From an uncultured beta proteobacterium (GTDB taxonomy: Bacteria > Pseudomonadota > Gammaproteobacteria > Burkholderiales > Burkholderiaceae_C), in contig CAIKVZ010000033.1 in assembly GCA_903830985.1 (NCBI GenBank), forward strand, positions 1 through 64,000: 64,000 nucleotides of DNA, read 5' to 3'. The position numbers and the translations under genes were made by a program. Below, piece after piece: positions 1 to 9,972 of the stretch. Numbering within the stretch: the stretch's first letter is position 1; every line of letters begins with the position of its first letter. The notes beneath the pieces were generated by a model. It was not told the DNA's origin and did no database searches. It worked only from the letters and a program-made list of their open reading frames with translations.

Positions 1-375
1 AACGACTTGGACAAACAGTTCTGTGAACTCGTTCAGGTGCAAAGCACGAAATTCCCGGATCGTGCGATGGGCCGGAAAGTTGTCCGCGCACAGCACCCGA
101 AACGCCACGTCCTCGTGAAGCTTCTTGGCAATCTTGCGCGAGCTGAAGACGCCGGTGGCGTAACCGTAAATCAAGACCTTGACCATCATGGACGGATGAA
201 ACGGCTGGTTGCGTGAGCCACCGCCAGCGTAACGCGCATGAAAGGCGCTCAGGTTCAGGCTGTCCACGGTGTCGCTGATGAAGTACGCCAGGTGACCCTG
301 CGGCAACCATTCCTCCAGCGAACAAGGCATCAGGTATTGCTGGCCGGGTAAATAAGGAACGTAGCTTGTGCTCAT
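1..375 (-). mobile_element. IS1182-family-like transposase, N-terminal part, continues beyond left edge
   Basis: Minus-strand reading from ATG at 375: MSTSYVPYLPGQQYLMPCSLEEWLPQGHLAYFISDTVDSLNLSAFHARYAGGGSRNQPFHPSMMVKVLIYGYATGVFSSRKIAKKLHEDVAFRVLCADNFPAHRTIREFRALHLNEF, typical IS1182/IS4-like N-terminus; absent from ORF track because open at edge. Confidence 0.85.
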
Positions 376-441
376 CCTCAATTAACGCGCCATCTCAATT
401 GGCGTTGCTGGGGAGAACCCTAGTTTCTACCGTCCACACTC

Positions 442-1653
442 CTAGCGGGACGGGGGTGAATTCGGCGCATCGCGGCGTTGCGCCTCCTCGCTTGGGGCCC
501 ACCAAAGCTTCGTCGGCGCGCCTTGCGCTGCATCCGAATTGACCCCCGTCGCACTCACGGCCGAAGCCCGACAGGCTCCTCTGGCGATCAGCGGCGTTTC
601 GATGTAGCGCAGGCTGAGCCAGGCGCAGGCGAACACCGCGAGAAAATTCACGGGCGCGCTTTGCAGCCAGGCCAATCCCGGGACGCGGTCCTCTGACCAG
701 ACCAGAAACAGCTGCTGCCACAGGTACAGGCTGTAGGACAGGCGGCCCAGCCAGCGTAGCGCCGGCGTTTGCAGCAGCCGCCCCGGCCAGCGCGCGGCGT
801 GCAGCACCGTGCCCAGCAGCAGCAGGGGAATGAGCGCGGATTTGAAGCTCATGAGCACGAAGGCGGCCTTCCAGTTCAGTTCGGGCAGGCACTGCAGCGC
901 CAGCAGGCACAGGGCCAGCGCGGGCCAGCCGGCGGGCCAGTCAAAGAACGCCTGCAGGCGCGCGCGCCAGGCGGCGTCGGCGTACAGCAGCGCCAGCGCC
1001 ACGCCCCAGAGGATGCTGTCGGCCTGGATGTCGCTGCGCCCCCAGAACACGGTGGGTGCGGAGCCGCTCAGCTGGAACTTGAAATCCACGGCGCGCCACA
1101 GCGCCAGCAGCGCGGCGCCGGCGAGCGCCAGCCGCAGCCGGCGCTGCGGACGCTGCGCCAGCACAAAGACCAGCGGCCAGACGAAGTAGAAGTGCTCTTC
1201 CACCGCCAGCGACCAGAAGTGGCCCAGGTACCAGCTGTGCTCGGCCCAGCTGTAGTTGGCCCAGAACAGCAGCGTGCTGAGCCAGCGTCCCGGGCTGACG
1301 GACAGCGTGCCGGCCAGCGCCAGCAGACCCACCACCAGCAGGTAGGCGAAAGCGGCGGGCAGGATGCGGAATGTGCGGCGCAGGTAGAAAGACTGCAGCG
1401 ACACGCTGCCGTGGCGCTGCTCCTCGTCCAGCAGCCGGCTGGTGATGAGGAAGCCGCTCAGGCCGAAGAACAACTGAACGCCCAGCATGCCCAGGTGCTT
1501 CAGACCCGGCGCCAGGCCGGGCTCGGCACCGATGGCGGCGAGCAGCGAGTCCGAGCCGTGCGCCAGCAGCACCAGCGCAATGGCGACGGCGCGCCAGCCG
1601 TCAAGCGTCGGCAAGTGGGTCGGGGCAGCGTTGGCGCCGGTAGGCAGGTTCAT
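442..1653 (-). CDS. Acyltransferase 3 family (OafA/YrhL-like) membrane protein
   Basis: LDGWRAVAIALVLLAHG, GVQLFFGLSGFLITSRLL, SLAVEEHFYFVWPL motifs; multiple TM segments. Confidence 0.9.
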   Translation of the reverse strand: MNLPTGANAAPTHLPTLDGWRAVAIALVLLAHGSDSLLAAIGAEPGLAPGLKHLGMLGVQLFFGLSGFLITSRLLDEEQRHGSVSLQSFYLRRTFRILPAAFAYLLVVGLLALAGTLSVSPGRWLSTLLFWANYSWAEHSWYLGHFWSLAVEEHFYFVWPLVFVLAQRPQRRLRLALAGAALLALWRAVDFKFQLSGSAPTVFWGRSDIQADSILWGVALALLYADAAWRARLQAFFDWPAGWPALALCLLALQCLPELNWKAAFVLMSFKSALIPLLLLGTVLHAARWPGRLLQTPALRWLGRLSYSLYLWQQLFLVWSEDRVPGLAWLQSAPVNFLAVFACAWLSLRYIETPLIARGACRASAVSATGVNSDAAQGAPTKLWWAPSEEAQRRDAPNSPPSR

Positions 1654-1670
1654 GGCGGTTTTTTCGGTGG

Positions 1671-2750
1671 TCAGAGGGATGGCAGGCGTTCCAGCAGTAG
1701 GCTGGCGGCGTCGTTCCAGGAATAGCGGTGCGCCCGGGCGTGGGCGCGCTGCGACAGTGCGAGCCAGTCGTCGGCGCTTTGGCGGCACAGGGCGACGATG
1801 GCCGCGGCCATGGCCTCGGGCGATTCCTTGGCCACCAGCACGCCGCAGCCCTCGCCCAGCAATTCGCTGGCCGCGCCGATGGGAACGCCGATCACCGGCG
1901 TGCGGCAGGCCATGGCTTCGAGCATGGGCAGGCCGAAGCTGTCCAGGCGCGAGCCGAACAGCCAGGCGTCACAGCGCGCGTAGATCCCCTTGAGGGCGTC
2001 CTGTGCCGGCCGATGGAAGTATTGCGTGCCTTCGGCCAGCGGCACGCTGGCCGATACCTGGTCGGCGCCGAAGGCGACGACCCTCAGTTCGGGAATCTCG
2101 CGGCGCGCCAGTTCGCAGGCGCGGGCGCAGATGTCGGCGCCCTTGATGGCGGCGGTGGCGTAGACAAAGCCCACCGTGGGCGGATTCTGGCGCGCGCGCG
2201 GCGGCGCCTGGAACTGCTCCAGGTCGACGGCATTGGGCACGACACTGATGGCCAGCTCGCCGAGCTGCGCCTCGATGGTGTGCTTCAGGTCCGAGGAGAT
2301 GGCGATCTTCACATTGGGCAGGCGCAGCGCCGCATGCACCTGCGCCACCTGGCGCGCGTCCAGCCAGACCTCGTAGCCCTGGATCAGATGCACCGGGCGC
2401 CCCTTCGTGGGCGGCAGGGCGGACATCCACAGCGCCGTTTCCCACCAGGTGGCGATGACGATGTCGGCGTCGGGCAGGTCGCTCTCCGTGATGGCGCGCG
2501 GGCGCTCCAGCACCTTGTGCGGCACGCCCGACAGGGCAATGTGGCCGCTCGCCGGGGCAAAGTGCTGGCGCAGCGCCGCCCAGTCGCGCTGCCACAGCGC
2601 GCGTGCCAGCGCGCGGGCCGAGAGTCGATCGGGCGCGCAGCTGACCACCAGCACCTCGTGGCCACGCGCTGCCAGTTGCTGCGCGTAGATGGCCACGACC
2701 CGGTTACCACCGGTGAGGTTGTCGGCCGGCAGCAGGAAAGTCACTCGCAT
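1671..2750 (-). CDS. Glycosyltransferase family 4 (GT-B)
   Basis: MRVTFLLPADNLTGGNRVVAIYAQQLAARGHEV; C-terminal FGSRLDSFGLPMLEAMACRTPVIG. Confidence 0.88.
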   Translation of the reverse strand: MRVTFLLPADNLTGGNRVVAIYAQQLAARGHEVLVVSCAPDRLSARALARALWQRDWAALRQHFAPASGHIALSGVPHKVLERPRAITESDLPDADIVIATWWETALWMSALPPTKGRPVHLIQGYEVWLDARQVAQVHAALRLPNVKIAISSDLKHTIEAQLGELAISVVPNAVDLEQFQAPPRARQNPPTVGFVYATAAIKGADICARACELARREIPELRVVAFGADQVSASVPLAEGTQYFHRPAQDALKGIYARCDAWLFGSRLDSFGLPMLEAMACRTPVIGVPIGAASELLGEGCGVLVAKESPEAMAAAIVALCRQSADDWLALSQRAHARAHRYSWNDAASLLLERLPSL

Positions 2751-2781
2751 GTTGTTGTCTCCGTGGGTTGGGCGCGCTGCT

Positions 2782-4173
2782 TCATCGGGTGGCGATGGCG
2801 AGGCCGGCGTCCAGCGCCCAGCCCGCGAGCCCACCCAGGACGCAGGCCGGCAGCCAGACACGCTCGGATTTCCAGCTTAGCAGTCCGTTGCGCGCCTTGA
2901 ACCACCAGGCGATAGGCCAGGCGACGAACTGGCTCGCCACCACGGCGGCGATGGCGCCGCGCTCGCCGGCGAAGGCAAATCCGGCCGGCACCAGCAGCGC
3001 CAGCGCGAGTGCGCGCAGCGCATTGCTGGCGCTGACCCAGGCCGGCTGACCCTGGGCAAACATGAGCTGCTCGACCACCTGATTGCGCACCGCCAGCAGC
3101 CCCAGCGACAGCCACTGCAGCATCCAGCCCGCGTCCTGGTAGCGCGCATCGTAGAGCCACCAGACCAGCCAGTGACCGGCCATGAAGAGGGCGCCGCTCA
3201 GCAAGCCCAGGAACAGGTCGGCGATCTGCTGCACCTGGGCATAGACCTGTGCCGCGCGGCGTGCGTCGACGCGCAGCGCCTCGCTCAGCGTGGAAAAGAT
3301 CAGGTGGGCATTCAGGCTGCTGTACACGCCCATGACGGCGACGAGCAGCGTGCTGGCGATGGAGAAGACGCCGAAATTGGCGCTGCTCAGACTCGCGCCC
3401 AGGATCAGTTTTTCGCCATGGGCTGCGGCAAAGCCGATCACCGACGAGAGGAAGATCCACTTGCCGAAACCGACGATCTCGTGCGCGCTGGACCGGTCCC
3501 AGCGCGGTCGGCTGGGGCGGCCCGGCAGGTAGCGGTGGCTCAGCACGGTGCGCGCAGCGCTCGATACCAGCGTGCCCACAAGCAGGCTCCAGACCGAGCG
3601 CGTGGCCAGCGCCAGACCCAGGGTCACGACCATGGCGATGAGCTGCGACATCAGTTCGAGCCGCGCCAGATGACCCAGTTGCAGGGCGCGCTGCGCCAGC
3701 GCCAGCTTCATCGACTCCAGGCCCTGCAGCAGGGCGCACAGGCTGAACACGGCGATCATGGCCGGCAGGCGGGCATCGGCGTACACCGTTCCCTGCGGGA
3801 ACCGGCCGGACTGGCCGGCCCAGCGCATGGCCGCCGCGCACAGCAGCACCACCGCGCACAGCAGCACGCTGCGCAGCAATTGCACTGACCAGGCCGTGCC
3901 CAGAAAGGCCGGCTGTGTGCCGCGTTCGCTCTTGACCACGCTTTGCCACACACCCAGGTCGGAGAACATCACGAGCGCGAAATACAGGGTGTTGACCGCG
4001 GCCACGAGACCGAAGGCTTCGGGCAGGAGCAGGCGCGTGAGCAGCAGGTTGCTCAGCAGGCGCAAGCCCTGCGAAGAAATATTGCCACCAAGCAACCAGC
4101 CGGCGGCGCGCGCCATGCGTGGGCGCAGCGCGGATGCCGACGGGGCTGCCGTGACGCGGTCCATGGCCGCCAT
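2782..4173 (-). CDS. Oligosaccharide flippase / polysaccharide biosynthesis (Wzx-like) membrane protein
   Basis: ARAAGWLLGGNISSQGLRLLSNLLLTRLLLPEAFGLVAAVNTLYFALVMFSDLGV typical flippase N-terminus, many TM segments. Confidence 0.88.
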   Translation of the reverse strand: MAAMDRVTAAPSASALRPRMARAAGWLLGGNISSQGLRLLSNLLLTRLLLPEAFGLVAAVNTLYFALVMFSDLGVWQSVVKSERGTQPAFLGTAWSVQLLRSVLLCAVVLLCAAAMRWAGQSGRFPQGTVYADARLPAMIAVFSLCALLQGLESMKLALAQRALQLGHLARLELMSQLIAMVVTLGLALATRSVWSLLVGTLVSSAARTVLSHRYLPGRPSRPRWDRSSAHEIVGFGKWIFLSSVIGFAAAHGEKLILGASLSSANFGVFSIASTLLVAVMGVYSSLNAHLIFSTLSEALRVDARRAAQVYAQVQQIADLFLGLLSGALFMAGHWLVWWLYDARYQDAGWMLQWLSLGLLAVRNQVVEQLMFAQGQPAWVSASNALRALALALLVPAGFAFAGERGAIAAVVASQFVAWPIAWWFKARNGLLSWKSERVWLPACVLGGLAGWALDAGLAIATR

Positions 4174-5142
4174 TTACCAGGGGCGCGCCGGCGCGGTGCG
4201 ACCGGCGCGGGTGTCGTGCCAGGCCTGCTTGAGCTGCTGGCAATGTGCTGCAAAATCGCGCGCCTTGGCGTCCTGGCGGGTCAGCATGGCCTTGCACTGG
4301 CGCAGCCGGTGCCAGCCCCATTCCAGCCAGTGCAGTCCTGCGGCGCCGAGGGCGCCATGGTGCTTGCGGTAGTACAGCAGGCCGCTGCGCATGCGCCAGC
4401 TCTCCAGCTGTGAGCCGGCGCGTGACACGCGTTCGCTGCGCACGGTCTTGGCCGAGGCGCCGCCGATGTGCATGGCCTTGAGTCCGGGCCAGTAGTGGAT
4501 CTTCAAGCCCTGTTGCTGCATGCGCCGGCACAGGTCGACCTCTTCGTAGTACATGAAGAAGCGCTCGTCAAAACCGCCCAGGCGCACGAACACGGCGCGC
4601 GGGATGAAGACAAAGGCGCCGGGGATCCAGTCCACGACGGCGTCCTGCTCGGGGTCGGCCCAACGCCGGTCCAGCCGGGCCAGCCAGCGGCTGTGGGGAT
4701 GGCGTGCCGCCAAGCCTGAGAGCGTGAAGAACTCGTCGCGCAGCGTTGGGAACATGCGCGCCGAAGGCTGCCGCAGGCCGTCGACGTCGACCAGTTCACC
4801 GCCGGCCAGTCCGGTGTCGGGGTGCTGTTCGAGCCGCGCCAGGCCTCGTCGCAGCGCGCCCGCATGGGGCAGGGCGTCGGGGTTGAGCAGCAACAGATGG
4901 CGCCCGCTGGCGTGTTGCGCGGCCAGATTGTTGCCCGCGGCAAAGCCCAGGTTTTGCGCGCTGGCAATGACCTGCACCCAGGGATGGGCGCTGCGCACTG
5001 TCTGCACGGTGTCGTCCTTCGAGGCGTTGTCCAGCACGATGACCTGCGCTGAAAGGCCCTGGATTTCCTGTGCCAGATGGCGCAGCAGGCGGTCCATGAG
5101 CGGCGCCGAGTTGTAGGTGACGATCAGTATGGAGAGGTCCAT
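4174..5142 (-). CDS. Glycosyltransferase family 2 (rhamnosyltransferase-like)
   Basis: MDLSILIVTYNSAPLMDRLLRHL, LDNASKDDT, NLGFAAGNNLA, LLLLNPDA. Confidence 0.92.
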   Translation of the reverse strand: MDLSILIVTYNSAPLMDRLLRHLAQEIQGLSAQVIVLDNASKDDTVQTVRSAHPWVQVIASAQNLGFAAGNNLAAQHASGRHLLLLNPDALPHAGALRRGLARLEQHPDTGLAGGELVDVDGLRQPSARMFPTLRDEFFTLSGLAARHPHSRWLARLDRRWADPEQDAVVDWIPGAFVFIPRAVFVRLGGFDERFFMYYEEVDLCRRMQQQGLKIHYWPGLKAMHIGGASAKTVRSERVSRAGSQLESWRMRSGLLYYRKHHGALGAAGLHWLEWGWHRLRQCKAMLTRQDAKARDFAAHCQQLKQAWHDTRAGRTAPARPW

Positions 5143-5145
5143 GGC

Positions 5146-6375
5146 TCAGGCTCCTGCGCGGGCAAATCGGGAAAATATCCGGCTCAGCTGCAGCACATTG
5201 CGCGCCAGATCAAAGTCGCTCAGCACCTTGGCGCGCGCGGTCTGCGCCAGCGCTACACGCAGCGCCGGCTCGAGCAGCAGTCGCCGCAATTGCTCGCTCA
5301 GGCTGTCGACGTCGCCGGGCGTGGCCAACAGCCCGCTGTGGCCGTGCTGGATCAGCTCGGGGATGCCGTTGACCGGTGTGGAGACGCAGGGCACGCCGCT
5401 GGACATGGCCTCCATCAGCACCACCGGTATGCCTTCGGCCAGGCTGGGCAGAACAAAGATGTCGGCACTGGCGAACTGCGCACGTACCTGGGCCTGGTTC
5501 AGCGCGCCCGTGAGTTGAATCTGCGCGCCCAGGTCGAGTTCCTGTACGGCCTGCGCTATGCGCTCGCGGTCCGGGCCATCGCCCACCAGGGTCAGGGAGA
5601 AGTCCAGTCCTTCGTCGCGCAGCCTGGCGCAAGCCTGCACCAGCAGGATCTGGCCCTTGGCCGGTGTCAGTCGGCCCACGCACAGCAGCCGCAGGGGCTG
5701 CGCTTGGGGCGCGCGCTGGCTGAAGCTGAATTGGTCCGGGTCCACGCCGAGCCGGCAGACCTGAAGCTTGGCCCAGTCCCGGGGCTGGCCGATGCGCATC
5801 AACTGCCCCTTGGCAAACTGGCTGATGCACAGCACGGCGTCGGCCTGTGCCAGCTTGAGCGCCAGGTGCTGGCCTGCCACATCGTCAAATTCGTCCGGCC
5901 CATGGATGGTGTAGGACAGGTGGCAGTTGTTCAACTGCTTCACCAGCACGCCCACGGTGGCGCTGGCATTGCCGAAATGCACGTGCAGCTGCGTCATGCC
6001 GCGCTGCGCCATCCAGCGCGCCACCATCGCCGCCTCGACCGCGTAGGCCAGGCCGTAGAGCCGGCTGCCTTGCTTGCCCAGTCGCAGTCCTGCGCGCAGT
6101 GTGGCGCCCAGGTGTTGCGGTGAGCGCCAGGCCCACCAGGCCAGCGCGGCCAGCGCGCCGCGCCAGCCCTCGGCCTTGACGCAGTAGGTGGCTGCGGCCT
6201 CACGCGCTTCGTCGCCGTCCATGTCCTGCGGCGCACGGTCTGGCGGATTGATGGATGCGGTCGCAATGACGTGTCCCAGCACGCGCAGGCGCTGCACTTC
6301 GCGCAGGATGAAGGTGTGGGAGATGGCCGGGTAGCGGCTCACCAGATAGGCCATCGGGGTGTCGGAGTGTTGCAT
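5146..6375 (-). CDS. Glycosyltransferase family 4
   Basis: YLVSRYPAISHTFILREVQRLR; VGRLTPAKGQ; VLPSLAEGIPVVLMEAMSSGVPCVSTPVNGIPELI. ORF extends to 6429; start MQHSDTP chosen. Confidence 0.9.
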   Translation of the reverse strand: MQHSDTPMAYLVSRYPAISHTFILREVQRLRVLGHVIATASINPPDRAPQDMDGDEAREAAATYCVKAEGWRGALAALAWWAWRSPQHLGATLRAGLRLGKQGSRLYGLAYAVEAAMVARWMAQRGMTQLHVHFGNASATVGVLVKQLNNCHLSYTIHGPDEFDDVAGQHLALKLAQADAVLCISQFAKGQLMRIGQPRDWAKLQVCRLGVDPDQFSFSQRAPQAQPLRLLCVGRLTPAKGQILLVQACARLRDEGLDFSLTLVGDGPDRERIAQAVQELDLGAQIQLTGALNQAQVRAQFASADIFVLPSLAEGIPVVLMEAMSSGVPCVSTPVNGIPELIQHGHSGLLATPGDVDSLSEQLRRLLLEPALRVALAQTARAKVLSDFDLARNVLQLSRIFSRFARAGA

Positions 6376-6432
6376 GGGAGTTGGCGTGGCAGGGGTACAG
6401 GAAGGGTGGCCAGGGAGGGGGGTGGGCATGAC

Positions 6433-8031
6433 TCAGGCGCGCAGGGGACGCGCCGGGATGCCACCCAGGGTTTGGTGCGCGGCGACGCTGCGCGTGACCA
6501 CGGCATTCGCACCGATCACGCTGTTGGCGCCAATGCTGGCGCCGCGCAGCACGCTCACGCCGCGTCCCAGCCAGACGTTGGCGCCGATGTCGATGGCCGT
6601 GGCGTCGTGGCCGCTGTGGCGCAGGGTCGCCGTGCCGGTGCGGTGGTTGGCGTCGCGGATGCTGCTGTATTCGCCCACCATGCAGCCGGCACCCAGCACC
6701 ACGCTGTCAAAGGCCACGATGTGCACGCCGCTGGACAGCACGACACCGTCGCCCAGCGTGATGGAGCCCGCGCCTTGGGTCTCCAGGTAGACCCCGGGAT
6801 AGAGCAGAGCGTTGCGTCCCAGCCGGATGTTTCGCGTGCCATGCAGTTGCAAGGCGCCCAGGATCACGTTGGACGGGTCGACGCGGCAGCCAATGGCTTC
6901 CTGCAGACGCGCCAGATGCCACAGGCGTTGCGCGCGCGCGCCGAGCGCCCTTTGGCACCAGGCCAGCGGCGTCAGCGCCAACGTCAACAGCGACTTCAGG
7001 GCAAAGCTGGGCGGCGGGGCGGCTTCCTTGTAATCCACCAGCCTGAGGGTCTTTTGCTGGCGGGCCGCACGGCGCCATTGCAGCTGTCCGAAGAACGCCG
7101 GTATTTTTTGCGCATGGGCGTGCAGCGCGTAGGCGGCGCACAGGCCCCATTGGCCCGGGGCTTTCCAGGCGCAGCGTTGCATTGTGCGCAGCCACAGCAG
7201 CACGACCGGCAGCAGCAGCGCCAGCGCCACTGCCGGCGCCAGCCACAGCGCTGCCAGCCACAGGGGAGCTGCTGCCAGGAACAGTGCGCCGTGGCGGAAG
7301 TCGCGGCGCGCTTCGTGCTGCCAGAGCGCGTCGCCGCGCAAGCGCATGCGCTGTGCGACCTCGGCGTAGGCGATGCCGGAGCGGTAGGCGCGCAGGCAAT
7401 AAGCGCGCAGCGTGTTCAGCGCCAGATCGTGGCGCGTCATGGGCGCGTCGATGTGCTCGATCTGCCAGCCGGCGGCGCGCAGGCGCGCGCACAGTTCGGG
7501 CTCTTCGCCGGCGTTGAGCGTGGCATCAAAGCCTTCGACCTGGGCCAGCGCTGCGCGGCGCACCAGCACGTCACCGCCGAAGTACAGCGTGCGCCCGGCG
7601 GGGTAGATCCAGTCCAGGTCGAGCACGCGGGTGAACCACGACTGTTCCGGCTTCGACTCGCGGCGGTGGCCCCAGACGGCGCACAGGCTGTGGTCGAGCA
7701 GGGTGTGCAGCGCGAGTGGCACGAAGTCGGCGTGCAACTCGGTGTCGCCGTCGAGGAACAGCACGTAGCTGCCCTGCGCTGTGCGCCAGCCCAGGTTGCG
7801 CGCCTTGGCCGCGCAAGGGCGGGTGTCGTCGAGCAGCAGCGCCGTGGCGCCAAAGGCACGCGCCCTGGCCAGGCTGTCGTCGCTCGAGCGCGAGTCCACG
7901 TAGATCAATTCGTAGGGCGTCTGCTCCCAGTTGGCCTGGCGCACCGAGCGCAGACAGGCGTCCAGGCGGGCGCCTTCATTGCGCCCGATCACCACGACCG
8001 AGACTTCAGGTTTTGGGGTATTCAGTTTCAT
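6433..8031 (-). CDS. Glycosyltransferase family 2 fused to C-terminal left-handed beta-helix (hexapeptide) acyltransferase domain
   Basis: N-term VSVVVIGRNEGARLDACLRSV..VLFLDGDTEL; C-term hexapeptide repeats and IDIGANVWLGRGVSVLRGASIGANSVIGANAVVTRSV..GGIPARPLRA. Confidence 0.9.
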   Translation of the reverse strand: MKLNTPKPEVSVVVIGRNEGARLDACLRSVRQANWEQTPYELIYVDSRSSDDSLARARAFGATALLLDDTRPCAAKARNLGWRTAQGSYVLFLDGDTELHADFVPLALHTLLDHSLCAVWGHRRESKPEQSWFTRVLDLDWIYPAGRTLYFGGDVLVRRAALAQVEGFDATLNAGEEPELCARLRAAGWQIEHIDAPMTRHDLALNTLRAYCLRAYRSGIAYAEVAQRMRLRGDALWQHEARRDFRHGALFLAAAPLWLAALWLAPAVALALLLPVVLLWLRTMQRCAWKAPGQWGLCAAYALHAHAQKIPAFFGQLQWRRAARQQKTLRLVDYKEAAPPPSFALKSLLTLALTPLAWCQRALGARAQRLWHLARLQEAIGCRVDPSNVILGALQLHGTRNIRLGRNALLYPGVYLETQGAGSITLGDGVVLSSGVHIVAFDSVVLGAGCMVGEYSSIRDANHRTGTATLRHSGHDATAIDIGANVWLGRGVSVLRGASIGANSVIGANAVVTRSVAAHQTLGGIPARPLRA

Positions 8032-8057
8032 GTCATGGGTTCCGGGACTTGCAGCGC

Positions 8058-9125
8058 TTACTTGACCGAGGCACTGGCCGTGGCCGCGCCGCTGGCTGTG
8101 AGGTTTTTCACCGTCAGGCCAAAGGTCAGCACGGAAATGCCGGGCGACAGCTGGCGCATCAGGTAGCCCAGTTCAGCCACGTTGCTCTTGGGGATGAAGA
8201 CCACGTCGCCGTCCTCGAGTGCGTAGTTCGCGGAACGTGACACGTCCATCAGTTCGGAGAAGGCGATGACCCGCATTTGCTGCGCGCCGGCGCGGTACAC
8301 GGCGATCTGCTGCGCCGCCGCGTCTTCGTTCGGGCCGCCCGCCTGCGCCAGCGCGTCCAGCACCGTCATGCGTGGTGTGAGCCGGTAGGAGCCCGGTTTG
8401 GGGACCGCGCCCAGCACGTAGACCGAGGTGTCGGAGGAGTCGGGAATGAAAACGATGTCGCCCTTTTTCATGCGCATGTTGTAGCTCGGGTCGCCGTTGA
8501 GCAGCGACTTGAGGTCCACCCAGATCAGCTTGTCGCGTCCCCGCATGATGGCGCAGCGCGTGAGCGTGGCCTGCTTGTCCAGCAGCGGCATGGCGCCGGC
8601 GCTGGCCAGCACTTCGGCCAGCGTGGGGGGATGGGTGAACTTCTGCGCACCGGCACGTTCCACTCGGCCCAGCACCGTAACCTGGTTGGAGGTGTACTGA
8701 TCGACGGCCAGCGTCACGCTGGGCTGGCTGAAGAACTCCTGCAGGCGCTGGCGAATCAGGGTGCGCGCGTCGTCGCGCGTGAGTTCGTTGACAAACACGT
8801 TGCCGATCAGGGGCACGGTGATGATGCCGTCGGGACCCACGGTATGCGTGCCGCTGACTTCGGGACGGGCAAAGACATCGAGTTTGAGCACGTCGCCGCC
8901 GCCCAGTTGGTACACCGGATTCACCAACTCTTCGAGCAGCGCCAGGTCCTCCCTGGAGGCCAGGTTGGCGGCGGCCGTGTGCTCCACCGGCTTGAAGCGC
9001 AGCGCGTTGGCTGCTTCCGGCGTGCCGGGCAGCGGTGCAGGAGCGCTGGCGCAACCCGCCAGCAGGCCGATCAGGCTCAGGCAAAGCGTGCGCCGCAGGG
9101 CTTGGAAAAGGGATGGTGCTTGCAT
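8058..9125 (-). CDS. Polysaccharide export outer membrane lipoprotein (Wza/OPX family)
   Basis: Lipobox LIGLLAGCAS; YQLGGGDVLKLDVFARPEVSGTHTVGPDGIITVPLIGNV; SLBB-like repeats. Confidence 0.92.
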   Translation of the reverse strand: MQAPSLFQALRRTLCLSLIGLLAGCASAPAPLPGTPEAANALRFKPVEHTAAANLASREDLALLEELVNPVYQLGGGDVLKLDVFARPEVSGTHTVGPDGIITVPLIGNVFVNELTRDDARTLIRQRLQEFFSQPSVTLAVDQYTSNQVTVLGRVERAGAQKFTHPPTLAEVLASAGAMPLLDKQATLTRCAIMRGRDKLIWVDLKSLLNGDPSYNMRMKKGDIVFIPDSSDTSVYVLGAVPKPGSYRLTPRMTVLDALAQAGGPNEDAAAQQIAVYRAGAQQMRVIAFSELMDVSRSANYALEDGDVVFIPKSNVAELGYLMRQLSPGISVLTFGLTVKNLTASGAATASASVK

Positions 9126-9251
9126 GGCGACCGATGCTATCGGCGCCGAAAAAATCAAGGTGTCGAAAGTGTGAACTGTCGACGCGCCAGGGTCGGCGCG
9201 GTGCAGGGCAGCGTGTAAACTGGCCGCCATGAACCTACTGCGAGCTCACTG

Positions 9252-9941
9252 ATGCACATTGCCATTCTGGAGGACGACGCCGACCAGCTGGCTCTGCTCG
9301 AGTTGTGGCTGAGCAGCGGCCAGCATACGAGCCGCGGTTTTGCGTTGGCGGGGCAATTCATCGAGGGGTTGAAGAAGGAGCGCTTTGACCTGTTGCTTAT
9401 CGACTGGATGCTGCCCGACGGCACGGGTGCCGAAGTGCTGCAGTGGGTGCGGCAGAACCTGGGCTGGGAGATACCGCTGATCGTGGTCACGGCCCGTGAC
9501 GACGAAGCCACCACGGTGGCCGCGCTCAAGATGGGCGCCGACGACTATCTCGTGAAACCGCCCAAACCCATGGAACTGCTGGCGCGACTGGAGAATGTCG
9601 CGCGGCGCGTCAAACCGGGCGGTCTGCCCGTGCTGCGCCTGGGCAGCTTCGAGGTCGACGTGCAACGCCATCGGCTCACGCTGGACGGCACGGCGATCAC
9701 GCTCACGCAAAAGGAGTTCGATCTGTCGGTCTACCTGTTCCAGAATCCGGGCAAGCTGCTGTCGCGTGACCATTTGCTCAACAAGATCTGGGGGCTCAAC
9801 ACCGAGGTCGACACCCGCACCGTGGACACGCACATCAGCCGCTTGCGCAAGAAACTGCTGCTTGATGGCAGCAAGGGATGGAAGCTCACGCCCATCTATG
9901 GCTATGGTTACCGCTTCGACCGTGTCGATGCGCCCGCCTGA
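9252..9941 (+). CDS. OmpR-family response regulator (receiver + winged helix)
   Basis: MHIAILEDDADQ..LLLIDWMLPDGTG..VTARDDE..GADDYLVKPPKP; C-term LTQKEFDL..VDTHISRLRKKL..YGYGYRFD. Confidence 0.95.
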   Translation: MHIAILEDDADQLALLELWLSSGQHTSRGFALAGQFIEGLKKERFDLLLIDWMLPDGTGAEVLQWVRQNLGWEIPLIVVTARDDEATTVAALKMGADDYLVKPPKPMELLARLENVARRVKPGGLPVLRLGSFEVDVQRHRLTLDGTAITLTQKEFDLSVYLFQNPGKLLSRDHLLNKIWGLNTEVDTRTVDTHISRLRKKLLLDGSKGWKLTPIYGYGYRFDRVDAPA

Positions 9942-9972
9942 TGCACCGAACTTTCCGTGCGGGGGTGACGCC

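Noticed and set aside
769-1725. 318-aa plus-strand ORF antisense to the acyltransferase
   Set aside because: Gln/Arg/Ala-rich shadow ORF typical of high-GC third-codon bias; the opposite strand has a clear family match.
2741-4531. 596-aa minus ORF in a second frame of flippase/GT2
   Set aside because: Overlaps two well-supported genes in another frame; composition is artefactual.
6271-8166. 631-aa plus-strand ORF antisense to GT2-LbH fusion
   Set aside because: Shadow ORF; low-complexity His/Gln/Ala-rich, no recognisable domain.
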